A DNA stretch of 64,000 nt, from the NCBI RefSeq assembly GCF_018417535.1, contig NZ_CP070977.1:2294001-2358000 (forward strand), given 5' to 3'. This document shows, in pieces, positions 48,901 through 56,523 of the stretch (position 1 is the stretch's first letter; every line of letters begins with the position of its first letter). Source of the stretch: Burkholderia pyrrocinia (GTDB lineage Bacteria > Pseudomonadota > Gammaproteobacteria > Burkholderiales > Burkholderiaceae). The notes below the pieces were generated by a model. It saw only the letters and a program-made list of their open reading frames with translations. It did not search any database and was not told the origin of the DNA. The translations under genes and the position numbers were made by a program.

Positions 48901-50149
48901 GATCGCGCTCGCCCGCACGCTGAAACCCGACACGCCGCGCGCGCCGGAGCCGCAGGCGCCGTCGCGCGTCGATCTCGCGAGCTTCGCGCCGAAGCGCTTC
49001 GCGTTCCACTTCGGCACGCTGAAACTGCTCAAGCGCAACTGGGAAAACGTGATCGTCGGCGCGTCGCACGTCGACGAGCTGTGGCAGGCGAACATCGCAT
49101 CGAACCAGGTGTCGGGCTACCTGTCGTGGGCGCCGGGCGGCGGCCACAACGGCGCGGGCGTACTGAACGCGCGGCTCGCGAAGCTCGTGATTCCGGACAG
49201 CGCGCAGCACGACCTGGTCGGCCGCGCGATGAACCTGCCGACACCGACCGACCGCCCGATGCCGTCGGTCGACCTGATCGTCGACCAGGTGGTCGCACGC
49301 GACCACGACATCGGCCGCCTCGTCGTCAACGCACGCAACATCGACGAGAACGGCACGCCCGTGTGGCAGCTCGACAAGCTGGAACTGTCGAACCCGGCCG
49401 CGAAACTGACGGCCACCGGCAACTGGCGCACCTCGCGCCGCGCGCTCGCCCGCGGCGCCGACGAAAACGATGCGCCGCGCCGCACCGTGTTCGACTTCAA
49501 GCTCGACATCGACAACGCGGGCGCGCTGCTCGACCGCGTCGGCCTGCCGCGCACGCTCGCGGACGGTCACGGCACGGTCACGGGCAAGGTCGGCTGGCGC
49601 GGCGGCCCGACCGCGCTCGACTTCCCGTCGCTCGGCGGCCAGGTCGCGGTCGACCTCGAACACGGGCAGATCCTGAAGGTCGATCCGGGCGCGGCGAAAC
49701 TCCTCGGCGTGCTGAGCCTGCAAAGCCTCGCGCGCTTCCTGACGCTGAATTTCCGCGACGTGGTCGGCAAGGGGCTGCCGTTCGACAAGATCACGGGCAC
49801 CGGCCGGATCTCGAACGGCATCGCGCGCACCGACGACTTCTCGATGACGACGGCGCCCGCCAACGTGACGGTGCGCGGCGCGGTCGATCTCGGCACCGAG
49901 ACGCAGGACCTGCACGCGCACGTCGCGCCGAAGATCGGTGCCGGCACGGCGGCGATCGCGGCGGCGATCATCAATCCGCTGCTCGGCGTGGGCGTGCTGG
50001 CGGCGAACTACGCGCTGTCGGAAACGCTGTCGCACGCGTTCGCGCTCGACTACGCGATCACGGGCTCGTGGGCGCACCCGCACATCGAGCGGGTGCGGGG
50101 CGATCAGGGTAAGATGAATCACGGTCCGGCCGATGCGACGAGCCATTGA
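45950..50149 (+). CDS. yhdP: YhdP-family AsmA-like outer-membrane lipid transport protein
   Basis: A 1399-residue protein with one N-terminal membrane segment (about residues 25-48, VTLAVGIGTYFVAAGAFLGL) and a very long periplasmic part of beta-rich repeats (DUF3971/AsmA2). In other Gram-negatives YhdP, with TamB and YdbH, bridges the inner and outer membranes and carries phospholipids. A closing Ala-rich segment (AAIIN..LLGVGVLAANYALSE) is typical. It follows a divergent glnE and precedes nit by 51 bases, so yhdP-nit-tldD may be one operon. Confidence 0.94.
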   Translation: MSDRQESAVAAPEAGPPKHDHPVLRRVFKVTLAVGIGTYFVAAGAFLGLRYVLLPRIDEFRPRIERLVSDKLHAQLSIGKLSPNWSGMQPGVELTNLTIRGRDGKVALSVPHATAALSWMSLLRLSPALSSLIVDQPDLVVARAADGSLSIAGVGVATTHGGNDTFGTWLLKQEAIVLRGGTLRWRDAQHAAPELVLSGIRIAVLNGGRVHKAALQAPANGTLLLGPLDFRARFTHKALAPVGKPTNWTGDAYLSTGPVDLQTLARYLDIPLTIHAGRIDNAIWATFRDGRLRSAGGDLQGADVTLRVRPTQPRLDVPAVGFGWDMAMDTGHDYTLHLSRFHAELGQPPLDDGTPLARSLALSTLTARYRVPTASQGQLISVVGDRVDLGILSEFIRGLPLPARLRNELIKLDPRGMVSNYQIEVERAKPARADLAEEERRTGAAPIVRYRFLGDLQGISFAAQEPPPGLSPRGHPRAGWPGIENLWGRVDANETGGTAKFDTVNAAVTVPGEFDEPRLTFDRLRGNAKWVITPAPGDKHARVDVTLPDLLVVNPDAEIAVSGSYTNPGHGRGSLDLRAEFARASVARIPRYLPTGMSEHLRDYLGHALQDGKVTKGASIVARGPLEKFPFEHEPDAGVFHIVAPFTGGRFEPTPYPPRKLANGTPSVWPALDGIDGVFELAQNKLRFDIDRAHYKRVALTKVAGRIDDLGNPSHSPLIIDGHAQGPLADLIDYADNSSLGTMSGHVGQRIDAQGPASLALKITIPQHVAHPHTHVEGALAFGGNTLSTSGVPPLSALRGSVRFTEAGASLHDLSGRFLGGPVRANGNFKSHGPYAVDVDGRLALDAARGLNLHGAAAALLEHVVGDAPYKVAVRGAPGRLPDITAHSDLTGVALNFPAPFAKAAGTPMPFSFTLQPAPQADGKRLEHADLTLGPVSATYLLDATRGQPLRAVRGAMGIHRMPDMPQDGVSAAVDVDELDADAWIALARTLKPDTPRAPEPQAPSRVDLASFAPKRFAFHFGTLKLLKRNWENVIVGASHVDELWQANIASNQVSGYLSWAPGGGHNGAGVLNARLAKLVIPDSAQHDLVGRAMNLPTPTDRPMPSVDLIVDQVVARDHDIGRLVVNARNIDENGTPVWQLDKLELSNPAAKLTATGNWRTSRRALARGADENDAPRRTVFDFKLDIDNAGALLDRVGLPRTLADGHGTVTGKVGWRGGPTALDFPSLGGQVAVDLEHGQILKVDPGAAKLLGVLSLQSLARFLTLNFRDVVGKGLPFDKITGTGRISNGIARTDDFSMTTAPANVTVRGAVDLGTETQDLHAHVAPKIGAGTAAIAAAIINPLLGVGVLAANYALSETLSHAFALDYAITGSWAHPHIERVRGDQGKMNHGPADATSH

Positions 50150-50200
50150 GTTCCGCGCGCTGCCGGGCCGCACCCCATTTATGACGCAACCGATTTCGCG

Positions 50201-51028
50201 ATGACCGAACCTTCCCGTTCCGCCACACCCTTCCGGGTCGCCGCGCTGCAGATGGTGAGCACGCCGGACGTCGCGCGCAATCTCGCCGAAGCCCGCCGCC
50301 TGATCGCGGAAGCCGCCGGCGAAGGTGCGCAGCTCGTGCTGCTGCCCGAGTATTTCTGCTTCATGGGCCACCGCGATACCGACAAGCTCGCGCTCGCCGA
50401 ACCCTACCGGGACGGCCCGATCCAGCGCTTCCTCGCGGACGCCGCGCGCCGCCACGGGATCTGGGTGATCGGCGGCACGCTGCCGCTGAAGGCGCCGGAG
50501 CCCGATCGCGTGCTGAACACGACGCTCGTGTTCGATCCGTCCGGCAACGAGGCCGCGCGCTACGACAAGATCCACCTGTTCAACTTCGAGAAAGGCGACG
50601 AGTCGTTCGACGAGGCGCGCACGATTCGCGCGGGCGATACGGTCGTCGCGTTCGACGCGCCGTTCGGGCGGGTCGGCCTGTCGGTCTGTTACGATCTGCG
50701 CTTTCCCGAGCTGTATCGCAGGATGGGCGACTGCGCGCTGATCGTCGTACCGTCGGCGTTTACGTATACGACGGGCCGCGCGCACTGGGAAACGCTGCTG
50801 CGCGCGCGGGCCGTCGAGAACCAGTGCTACGTGCTCGCGGCCGCGCAGGGCGGCAAGCACGAGAACGGCCGGCGCACCTGGGGCCACAGCATGCTGATCG
50901 ACCCGTGGGGCGAGATCGTCGCGGTCCGCGACGTCGGCGCAAGCGTCGTGCTCGGCGCGATCGATCCGCAGCGCATCGCCGACGTGCGCCAGAGCCTGCC
51001 TGCGTGGCGGCACCGCGTGCTGACCTGA
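50201..51028 (+). CDS. Nitrilase-superfamily amidohydrolase (Nit1/Nit2-like)
   Basis: A 275-residue carbon-nitrogen hydrolase. The catalytic triad is visible: Glu50 in LVLLPEYF, Lys in RYDKIHLFN (near 128) and Cys in SVCYDLRFPELYR (near 165). The order and spacing match the Nit1/Nit2 branch, whose known members hydrolyse deaminated glutathione or omega-amidates; the exact substrate here is an inference. It is cytosolic, with no signal. The gene sits between yhdP and tldD on the same strand, an arrangement common in beta-proteobacteria. Confidence 0.93.
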   Translation: MTEPSRSATPFRVAALQMVSTPDVARNLAEARRLIAEAAGEGAQLVLLPEYFCFMGHRDTDKLALAEPYRDGPIQRFLADAARRHGIWVIGGTLPLKAPEPDRVLNTTLVFDPSGNEAARYDKIHLFNFEKGDESFDEARTIRAGDTVVAFDAPFGRVGLSVCYDLRFPELYRRMGDCALIVVPSAFTYTTGRAHWETLLRARAVENQCYVLAAAQGGKHENGRRTWGHSMLIDPWGEIVAVRDVGASVVLGAIDPQRIADVRQSLPAWRHRVLT

Positions 51029-51113
51029 ATCCGCTGCCCCGCTTGAAACGCCGCGCGGCCAACCCATCTGCCCAGAAGCACCCGACAACTTTTTGAGAAA
51101 CCCCGATATCCGC

Positions 51114-52580
51114 ATGAACATCATCGAACCCGGCATCCGCAACCTCGCGCTGGCGAAGGACATCCTGCTCACGCCGTACGGCCTCGACGAAAGCCTGCTC
51201 ACGCGCACGATCGCCGACATCTTCACGCATCGCGTCGACTATGCCGACCTGTACTTCCAGGCGACCCGCAGCGAAGCGTGGAGCCTCGAGGAAGGCATCG
51301 TCAAGTCGGGCAGCTTCAGCATCGACCAGGGCGTCGGCGTGCGCGCGGTCGCGGGCGACCGCACCGCGTTCGCGTACTCGGACGATCTGTCGCCCGAAGC
51401 GATCGCACAGGCGGCCGCGGCCACCAAGGCGATCGCGGCGGCCGGCGGCGGCCGGCAGAAGATCAAGGCCGCGACGTCGCTGAAGGGCATCTCGGGCCGC
51501 GACCTGTACCTGCCGTCCGACCCGCTCGCGTCGCTCGACGCGACGGCCAAGGTCAAGCTGCTCGAGCGCATCGAGCAGATGGCGCGCGGGCGCGACCCGC
51601 GCATCACGCAGGTGATGGCGGGCCTCGCAGGCGAATACGACGTCGTGCTCGTCGCGCGCAGCGACGGCGCGCTCGCAGCCGACATCCGCCCGCTCGTGCG
51701 CGTGTCGGTCACGGTGATCGCCGAACAGAACGGCCGCCGCGAGATCGGCTCCGGCGGCGGCGGCGGTCGCTTCGACTACGGCTACTTCACCGATGAAGTG
51801 CTGTCGCGCTACGTCGACGACGCCGTGCATGCGGCGCTCGTCAACCTCGACGCGCGCCCCGCGCCGGCCGGCGCGATGACGGTCGTGCTCGGGCCGGGCT
51901 GGCCGGGCGTGCTGCTGCACGAGGCGATCGGCCACGGGCTCGAAGGCGACTTCAACCGCAAGGGTTCGTCCGCATTCGCGGGCCGGATCGGCGAGCAGGT
52001 TGCGGCCAAGGGCGTGACCGTCGTCGACGACGGCACGCTGCCGAACCGCCGCGGGTCGCTGAACATCGACGACGAAGGCAACCCGACGCAGTGCACGACG
52101 CTGATCGAGGACGGTATCCTGAAGGGCTACATCCAGGACACGCTGAACGCGCGCCTGATGAAGATGCCGATCACGGGCAACGCGCGGCGCGAGTCGTACG
52201 CGGCGCTGCCGATGCCGCGCATGACGAACACCTACATGCTGAACGGCGACAAGGATCCGCAGGAAATCATCTCTTCGGTGAAGAACGGCCTGTACGCGGT
52301 GAACTTCGGCGGCGGCCAGGTCGACATCACGAACGGCAAGTTCGTGTTCTCGGCGTCCGAGGCGTACATGATCGAGAACGGCAAGATCACCTACCCGGTG
52401 AAGGGCGCGACGCTGATCGGCAGCGGCCCCGAATCGCTGAAGTACGTGAGCATGATCGGTAACGACATGTCGCTCGATACGGGTGTCGGCGTGTGCGGCA
52501 AGGAAGGCCAGAGTGTGCCGGTCGGCGTCGGCCAGCCGACCCTGCGGATCGACAAGATGACGGTCGGCGGTACGGCATAA
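51114..52580 (+). CDS. tldD: Metalloprotease TldD
   Basis: A 488-residue PmbA/TldD-family protein. I use ATG 51114 (M-N-I-I-E-P-G), whereas the frame opens at a TTG at 51093. The zinc motif H-E-x-x-x-H appears in GVLLHEAIGHGLEGDFN near residue 265. The C-terminal half has MPRMTNTYMLNG and a Cys near the end (GVGVCGKEGQ). With TldE/PmbA it degrades unfolded or leader peptides, including gyrase-inhibitor and microcin precursors. Its partner is not in this window. A hairpin lies 15 bases after the stop. Confidence 0.96.
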   Translation: MNIIEPGIRNLALAKDILLTPYGLDESLLTRTIADIFTHRVDYADLYFQATRSEAWSLEEGIVKSGSFSIDQGVGVRAVAGDRTAFAYSDDLSPEAIAQAAAATKAIAAAGGGRQKIKAATSLKGISGRDLYLPSDPLASLDATAKVKLLERIEQMARGRDPRITQVMAGLAGEYDVVLVARSDGALAADIRPLVRVSVTVIAEQNGRREIGSGGGGGRFDYGYFTDEVLSRYVDDAVHAALVNLDARPAPAGAMTVVLGPGWPGVLLHEAIGHGLEGDFNRKGSSAFAGRIGEQVAAKGVTVVDDGTLPNRRGSLNIDDEGNPTQCTTLIEDGILKGYIQDTLNARLMKMPITGNARRESYAALPMPRMTNTYMLNGDKDPQEIISSVKNGLYAVNFGGGQVDITNGKFVFSASEAYMIENGKITYPVKGATLIGSGPESLKYVSMIGNDMSLDTGVGVCGKEGQSVPVGVGQPTLRIDKMTVGGTA

Positions 52581-52595
52581 CCGCATCGCCGCGCA

Positions 52596-52633
52596 GACAA
52601 TCCGCGCATTTTGAAGAAAACGCGCGGATTGTC
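52596..52633 (+). terminator. Inverted repeat downstream of tldD
   Basis: GACAATCCGCGC (52596-52607) and its exact complement (52622-52633) are separated by 14 bases and followed by CGCATTTTC. It is a candidate terminator for the yhdP-nit-tldD transcript. Confidence 0.65.
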
Positions 52634-52654
52634 CGCATTTTCGACGCTCCCTGG

Positions 52655-52683
52655 TTGCCAGCCGCTCGGCGACGGGGTATAAA
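52655..52683 (+). promoter_or_regulatory. sigma70-like promoter for the aroG leader
   Basis: TTGCCA (52655-52660), a 17-base spacer and TATAAA (52678-52683) give a strong promoter about 38 bases before the leader peptide start. Confidence 0.75.
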
Positions 52684-52720
52684 TTCCGAATCAACTTTTT
52701 TGACGAACCGAATCCCCGTC

Positions 52721-52786
52721 ATGTCCGCCAAGTTCTATTTTTACTTTTTTTGGTATCTCAGACCGCTGGCGGATCGAGAGGGTTGA
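52721..52786 (+). CDS. Aromatic amino acid leader peptide upstream of aroG
   Basis: A 21-residue ORF with eight consecutive aromatic residues (F-Y-F-Y-F-F-W-Y, residues 5-12): four Phe, three Tyr and one Trp. Such runs occur in attenuator leader peptides, where the ribosome pauses if the charged tRNAs are scarce. A strong promoter lies upstream, an antiterminator-like segment within its last third (52764-52772), and an intrinsic terminator 35 bases downstream, all before the DAHP synthase gene. The ribosome site is weak. I did not match it to a named leader family. Confidence 0.85.
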   Translation: MSAKFYFYFFWYLRPLADREG

Positions 52787-52848
52787 TGGCGCGTAAAGCG
52801 CAACCGAAATTCCCGAAAAAACCGCCGGCGAACCCGGCGGTTTTTTTT
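52764..52848 (+). promoter_or_regulatory. Transcription attenuator: antiterminator segment plus intrinsic terminator
   Basis: The terminator is ACCGCCGG (52821-52828) paired with CCGGCGGT (52834-52841), preceded by A residues and followed by eight T residues. An upstream segment CGCTGGCGG (52764-52772) can pair instead with CCGCCGGCG (52822-52830), nine pairs with one G-U, and so would destroy the terminator. This is the two-state layout of leader-peptide attenuation. Confidence 0.8.
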
Positions 52849-52969
52849 CGCCCTTCGCCAGCTGGTCGCCGCCGCCGCGGCCCCGACCGAAACCACTGAA
52901 TCGCTTGAATTGATGAATCTGCCGCACGCGCACTGACCGAACGGCGCCCGCAAAATTAGGAGAAACAGC

Positions 52970-54043
52970 ATGCCCCCGCACAATACCGACGACGTCCGCA
53001 TTCGCGAACTCAAGGAACTGACGCCGCCCGCCCACCTGATCCGCGAATTCGCGTGCTCCGAAGCCGCGTCCGAGCTGATCTACAACTCGCGCCAGTCGAT
53101 GCACCGCATCCTGCACGGGATGGACGACCGGCTGATCGTCGTGGTCGGGCCGTGCTCGATCCACGATACGAAGGCGGCGATCGAATACGCGGGCCGGCTC
53201 GTGAAGGAGCGCGAGCGCTTCAAGGGCGAACTGGAAATCGTGATGCGCGTGTACTTCGAGAAGCCGCGCACGACGGTCGGCTGGAAGGGGCTGATCAACG
53301 ATCCGCACCTCGACAACAGCTTCAAGATCAACGAAGGGCTGCGCACCGCGCGCGAACTGCTGCTGCAGATCAACGAGATGGGGCTGCCGGCCGCGACCGA
53401 ATACCTCGACATGATCAGCCCGCAGTACATCGCCGACCTGATCTCGTGGGGTGCGATCGGCGCACGCACGACCGAGTCGCAGGTGCACCGCGAGCTCGCG
53501 TCGGGGCTGTCGTGCCCGGTCGGCTTCAAGAACGGCACCGACGGCAACGTGAAGATCGCGGTCGATGCGATCAAGGCCGCGTCGCAGCCGCACCATTTCC
53601 TGTCGGTGACGAAGGGTGGCCATTCGGCGATCGTGTCGACGGCCGGCAACGAGGACTGCCACGTGATCCTGCGCGGCGGCAAGACGCCGAACTACGACGC
53701 GGACAGCGTGAACGCCGCCTGCGCGGACATCGGCAAGGCCGGCCTCGCCGCGCGCCTGATGATCGACGCAAGCCACGCGAACAGCTCGAAGAAGCACGAG
53801 AACCAGATCCCCGTCTGTGCGGACATCGGCCGCCAGATCGCGGCCGGCGACGCGCGGATCGTCGGCGTGATGATCGAATCGCACCTCGTCGAAGGCCGTC
53901 AGGACCTGAAGGAAGGCTGCGAGCTGACCTACGGCCAGAGCATCACCGACGCGTGCATCGCGTGGGACGACAGCGTGAAGGTGCTCGAAGGCCTCGCGGA
54001 GTCGGTCAAGGCGCGCCGCGTGACGCGCGGCAGCGGCAACTGA
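52970..54043 (+). CDS. aroG: 3-deoxy-7-phosphoheptulonate (DAHP) synthase, AroG type
   Basis: A 357-residue class I DAHP synthase joining PEP and erythrose 4-phosphate, the entry step to Phe, Tyr and Trp. Motifs: VVVGPCSIHD (about residue 60), RVYFEKPRTTVGWKGLINDP near 100, KNGTDGNVKIAVDAIKAA near 185, DASHANSSKK near 265 and GVMIESHLVEG near 300. The N-terminal arm that binds inhibitory aromatic amino acids in AroG/F/H is present, so feedback is likely; which amino acid inhibits cannot be told. The start has an AGGAGAAAC ribosome site. Expression should be controlled by the attenuator in its leader. Confidence 0.96.
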   Translation: MPPHNTDDVRIRELKELTPPAHLIREFACSEAASELIYNSRQSMHRILHGMDDRLIVVVGPCSIHDTKAAIEYAGRLVKERERFKGELEIVMRVYFEKPRTTVGWKGLINDPHLDNSFKINEGLRTARELLLQINEMGLPAATEYLDMISPQYIADLISWGAIGARTTESQVHRELASGLSCPVGFKNGTDGNVKIAVDAIKAASQPHHFLSVTKGGHSAIVSTAGNEDCHVILRGGKTPNYDADSVNAACADIGKAGLAARLMIDASHANSSKKHENQIPVCADIGRQIAAGDARIVGVMIESHLVEGRQDLKEGCELTYGQSITDACIAWDDSVKVLEGLAESVKARRVTRGSGN

Positions 54044-54154
54044 CTGGCACGAGCAGGCTGAATCGCCATGGCCCCCGCTTGCCGGCAGGCTGGCCATCTG
54101 GCCAGCCTGCAGCCGGCGTTCGGCTCTGCCAGACTAGCTGACCAGGAGTCGATC

Positions 54155-54424
54155 ATGCCGACCGCCGACATGCACGATGCCAAGTCACGGCTCTCGAGCC
54201 TTGTCGAAGCGCTCGAATTGGGGCGCGAATCGGAAGCCGTGATCGCCCGCAACGGTCATCCGGTCGCCCGGATCGTCCCGTATGCAGCGCCGAAGCGGAT
54301 CGGTGCGGCGCGTCAGTTGCTTGCCGGGTTGAACATCCCGGCAACGGTCGAGGCATTCAATGCCGGCGACAAAGCGATCGCCGCTGACTTAGATGTCAGC
54401 GGGGAATGGGGGCTCGCTCCGTGA
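54155..54424 (+). CDS. Phd/YefM-family antitoxin without an adjacent toxin
   Basis: An 89-residue protein starting at ATG 54155 after AGGAG. Its first 60 residues have the Phd/YefM fold signature (MHDAKSRLSSLVEALELG..AVIARNGHPVARIVPY). The C-terminal part would bind a toxin. No PIN or Doc/RelE gene follows: an in-frame GTG overlapping its stop opens only eight codons before a stop, and a terminator follows. It is therefore an orphan antitoxin or the remains of a VapBC-like pair. Confidence 0.85.
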   Translation: MPTADMHDAKSRLSSLVEALELGRESEAVIARNGHPVARIVPYAAPKRIGAARQLLAGLNIPATVEAFNAGDKAIAADLDVSGEWGLAP

Positions 54425-54480
54425 AACTGCCGAGGCTGCGCGCCTGACGCGATTCGCGCGACATCGCAGGCATCACAATC

Positions 54481-54508
54481 AAAGCCCGGCTCGCGCCGGG
54501 CTTTTTTT
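54481..54508 (+). terminator. Intrinsic terminator after the antitoxin gene
   Basis: AAAGCCCGGC (54481-54490), a TCGC loop, GCCGGGCTTT (54495-54504) and a run of T. It ends plus-strand transcripts from aroG and the antitoxin ahead of convergent hmp. Confidence 0.92.
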
Positions 54509-54532
54509 CGCCGGAGACGATCCGTCAGCGCA

Positions 54533-55741
54533 TCACTCGAGCGCGCCCGAGCCGAAGATCTCGGTATTGATGCGTTCCGGCGCAACGCCGAGCGCGACGA
54601 GCGCATCGCGCTGCGCCTTCATGAACGCGATCGGGCCGCAGACATAGTAGTCGGCGTCCGGAACGAGCGCGAATTCCTTCACGCGTTCCGCCGTGAGGCG
54701 CCCTTCGCGGTCGTGGTCGATACCGGCGCGATCGTTCGGGCCGACCAGTTCGTACAGCACCGTGCGCTTGACGTTCGGGTGCTCGCGCACCGTATCGTTC
54801 AGCCAGTCGCGAAACGCGTGCACCGCGCCCGAGCGGCACGCGTGGACGAACCGCACGTCGCGCTTGCTGCCTTCGGACACCAGCGTCGACGCCATCGACA
54901 CCATCGGCGTCAGGCCGACGCCACCGGAGATCAGCACCACCGGCATATCGACGCCGCGCTTGAGCGAGAACTCGCCCATCGGCGCGGTCACCTCGACGAT
55001 CGCACCCTCCTCCACGCCGTCGTGCATCAGCGTCGACACCTTGCCGGCCGGGATCGCTTCCGGCTTGCCCGCCTCGCGCTTCACCGAGATGCGCAGCCAC
55101 TTGCCGTGCGGCGCATCGGACAGGCTGTACTGGCGCGGCTGGTCGACGCCGAGATCGCCGACGAAGCGCTTCACCGTGACGTACTGGCCCGGCTCGAAGG
55201 TCGGCGCCGCGCCGCCGTCGGCGGGCGTCAGGTAGAACGACGTGATCTCGTCGCTCTCGCGCACCTTGCGCGCCACCTTGAACGGACGGAAGCCGCTCCA
55301 GGCCGCGCCCGCGTACAGGTCGGCCTCGGCACCGATCAGGATCTGCGCAAGCTGGCCGTATGCGACGCGCCAGGCTTCGAGCGTGTCGGCGTCGACCGCG
55401 TCGCCGAGCACTTCGACGATCGACGCGAGCAGGTTCTCGCCGACGATCGGGTAGTGCTCGGGGCGGATGTTCAGGCTCGCGTGCTTGTGCGCGATGTGCG
55501 ACACCGCACCGCCGAGCGCGCCGAGATTGTCGATGTTCGCCGCATACGCATAGACGGCCTTCGCGAGCGTCTCCGGCTGGCTGCCGGTCTTCTGGTGCGT
55601 CTGGTTGAACAGGTTCTTCAGTTCCGGATGACGCGCGAACATGCGCTGGTAGAAATTCTTCGTGATCGTCGCGCCGTGCACGGCAAGGACAGGGGCAGTG
55701 GCCTTCACGCGAGCCATCTGGTCAGCGGTGATGTGGGTCAT
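54533..55741 (-). CDS. hmp: Flavohemoprotein nitric oxide dioxygenase Hmp
   Basis: A 402-residue NO-detoxifying enzyme turning NO and O2 into nitrate with NAD(P)H. An N-terminal globin domain (1-140) includes HKHASLNIRPEHYPIVGENLL with the proximal His near 85. An FAD-binding domain follows (YSLSDAPHGKWLRISVKRE), then an NAD domain (MPVVLISGGVGLTPMVSMAS; YYVCGPIAFMKAQ). The ATG at 55741 has GGAGAACGA upstream. A palindrome matching the NsrR site lies 16 bases upstream, so induction by NO is expected. Confidence 0.96.
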   Translation of the reverse strand: MTHITADQMARVKATAPVLAVHGATITKNFYQRMFARHPELKNLFNQTHQKTGSQPETLAKAVYAYAANIDNLGALGGAVSHIAHKHASLNIRPEHYPIVGENLLASIVEVLGDAVDADTLEAWRVAYGQLAQILIGAEADLYAGAAWSGFRPFKVARKVRESDEITSFYLTPADGGAAPTFEPGQYVTVKRFVGDLGVDQPRQYSLSDAPHGKWLRISVKREAGKPEAIPAGKVSTLMHDGVEEGAIVEVTAPMGEFSLKRGVDMPVVLISGGVGLTPMVSMASTLVSEGSKRDVRFVHACRSGAVHAFRDWLNDTVREHPNVKRTVLYELVGPNDRAGIDHDREGRLTAERVKEFALVPDADYYVCGPIAFMKAQRDALVALGVAPERINTEIFGSGALE

Positions 55742-55756
55742 GTTCGTTCTCCGTTA

Positions 55757-55779
55757 AACATGCATAAACAATACATGTT
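55757..55779 (-). promoter_or_regulatory. NsrR-like operator upstream of hmp
   Basis: A 23-bp palindrome with outer arms AACATG...CATGTT and inner AT-rich spacing. The half-site AACATG(C/T)AT agrees with the NsrR 11-1-11 consensus known upstream of hmp in many proteobacteria. Confidence 0.75.
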
Positions 55780-55835
55780 TAAAAACCCGCTTCACCCAGA
55801 CAAATTGTCGCAGTGCGCAAAAGCGCCACGGCACG

Positions 55836-56387
55836 CTAGCGGATGCGTCCGCGCTCCCACAGCACGTCCGCCCCGCCGTCGGCGCGGTTCAGCACGCGTG
55901 CCAGCACGAACAGCAGGTCCGACAGCCGGTTCACGTAACGCCGCGGCGCGTCGTTGAGCGTTTCGTTGCGGCCGAGCGCGACGATCGAGCGCTCCGCGCG
56001 GCGGCACACCGTCCGGCACACGTGCGCGAGCGACGCCGCGCGCGAGCCGGCCGGCAGGATGAATTCCTTCAGCGGCGGCAGTGTCGCGTTGTAATCGGCG
56101 AGCCACTGGTCGACGCGCGCGAGATGCGTGTCGTCGAGCACGGCATGGCCGGGGATGCACAGCTCGCCGCCGAGATCGAACAGGTCGTGCTGGATCGTGA
56201 CGAGCGCCGTGCGCACGTCGTCCGGCAGCGTCTCGGCGAGCAGCACGCCGAGGTTCGAGTTCAGTTCGTCGACGTCGCCGATCGCCGCGATCCGCGCGTC
56301 GTCCTTGCCGATGCGTCGCCCGTCGCCAAGGCCGGTGGTACCGTCGTCGCCCGTGCGCGTCGCGATCTTGCTCAAGCGGTGTCCCAT
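55836..56387 (-). CDS. Corrinoid adenosyltransferase, PduO type
   Basis: A 183-residue cob(I)yrinic acid a,c-diamide adenosyltransferase of the PduO/EutT-PduO family. The ATP-binding N-terminus KIATRTGDDGTTGLGDGRRIGKDD is followed by DVDELNSNLG, RAERSIVALG and a C-terminal YVNRLSDLLFVLARVLNR. It makes adenosylcobalamin from reduced cobalamin. Start ATG 56387 (M-G-H-R-L-S-K), with a frame extension upstream that I reject. It is divergent from the FAD-oxidase gene. Confidence 0.94.
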   Translation of the reverse strand: MGHRLSKIATRTGDDGTTGLGDGRRIGKDDARIAAIGDVDELNSNLGVLLAETLPDDVRTALVTIQHDLFDLGGELCIPGHAVLDDTHLARVDQWLADYNATLPPLKEFILPAGSRAASLAHVCRTVCRRAERSIVALGRNETLNDAPRRYVNRLSDLLFVLARVLNRADGGADVLWERGRIR

Positions 56388-56523
56388 GCGAATGTCCTCT
56401 CGTGCGCGGCCGCGATGCAGCCCGGTTGGGTTGAACACGATTATCGCAGCCCGCGGCGGCGGGCGCAGCGGGCGTTACAGCGTAGAATGGATCGAAAGTT
56501 TGACGAGCAGTCAGGAGACATTC

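Noticed and set aside
43038..50112. Long frames antisense to glnE and out of frame in yhdP (979 and 1269 codons)
   Set aside because: Shadows of GC-rich genes. The true frames give complete GlnE and YhdP proteins.
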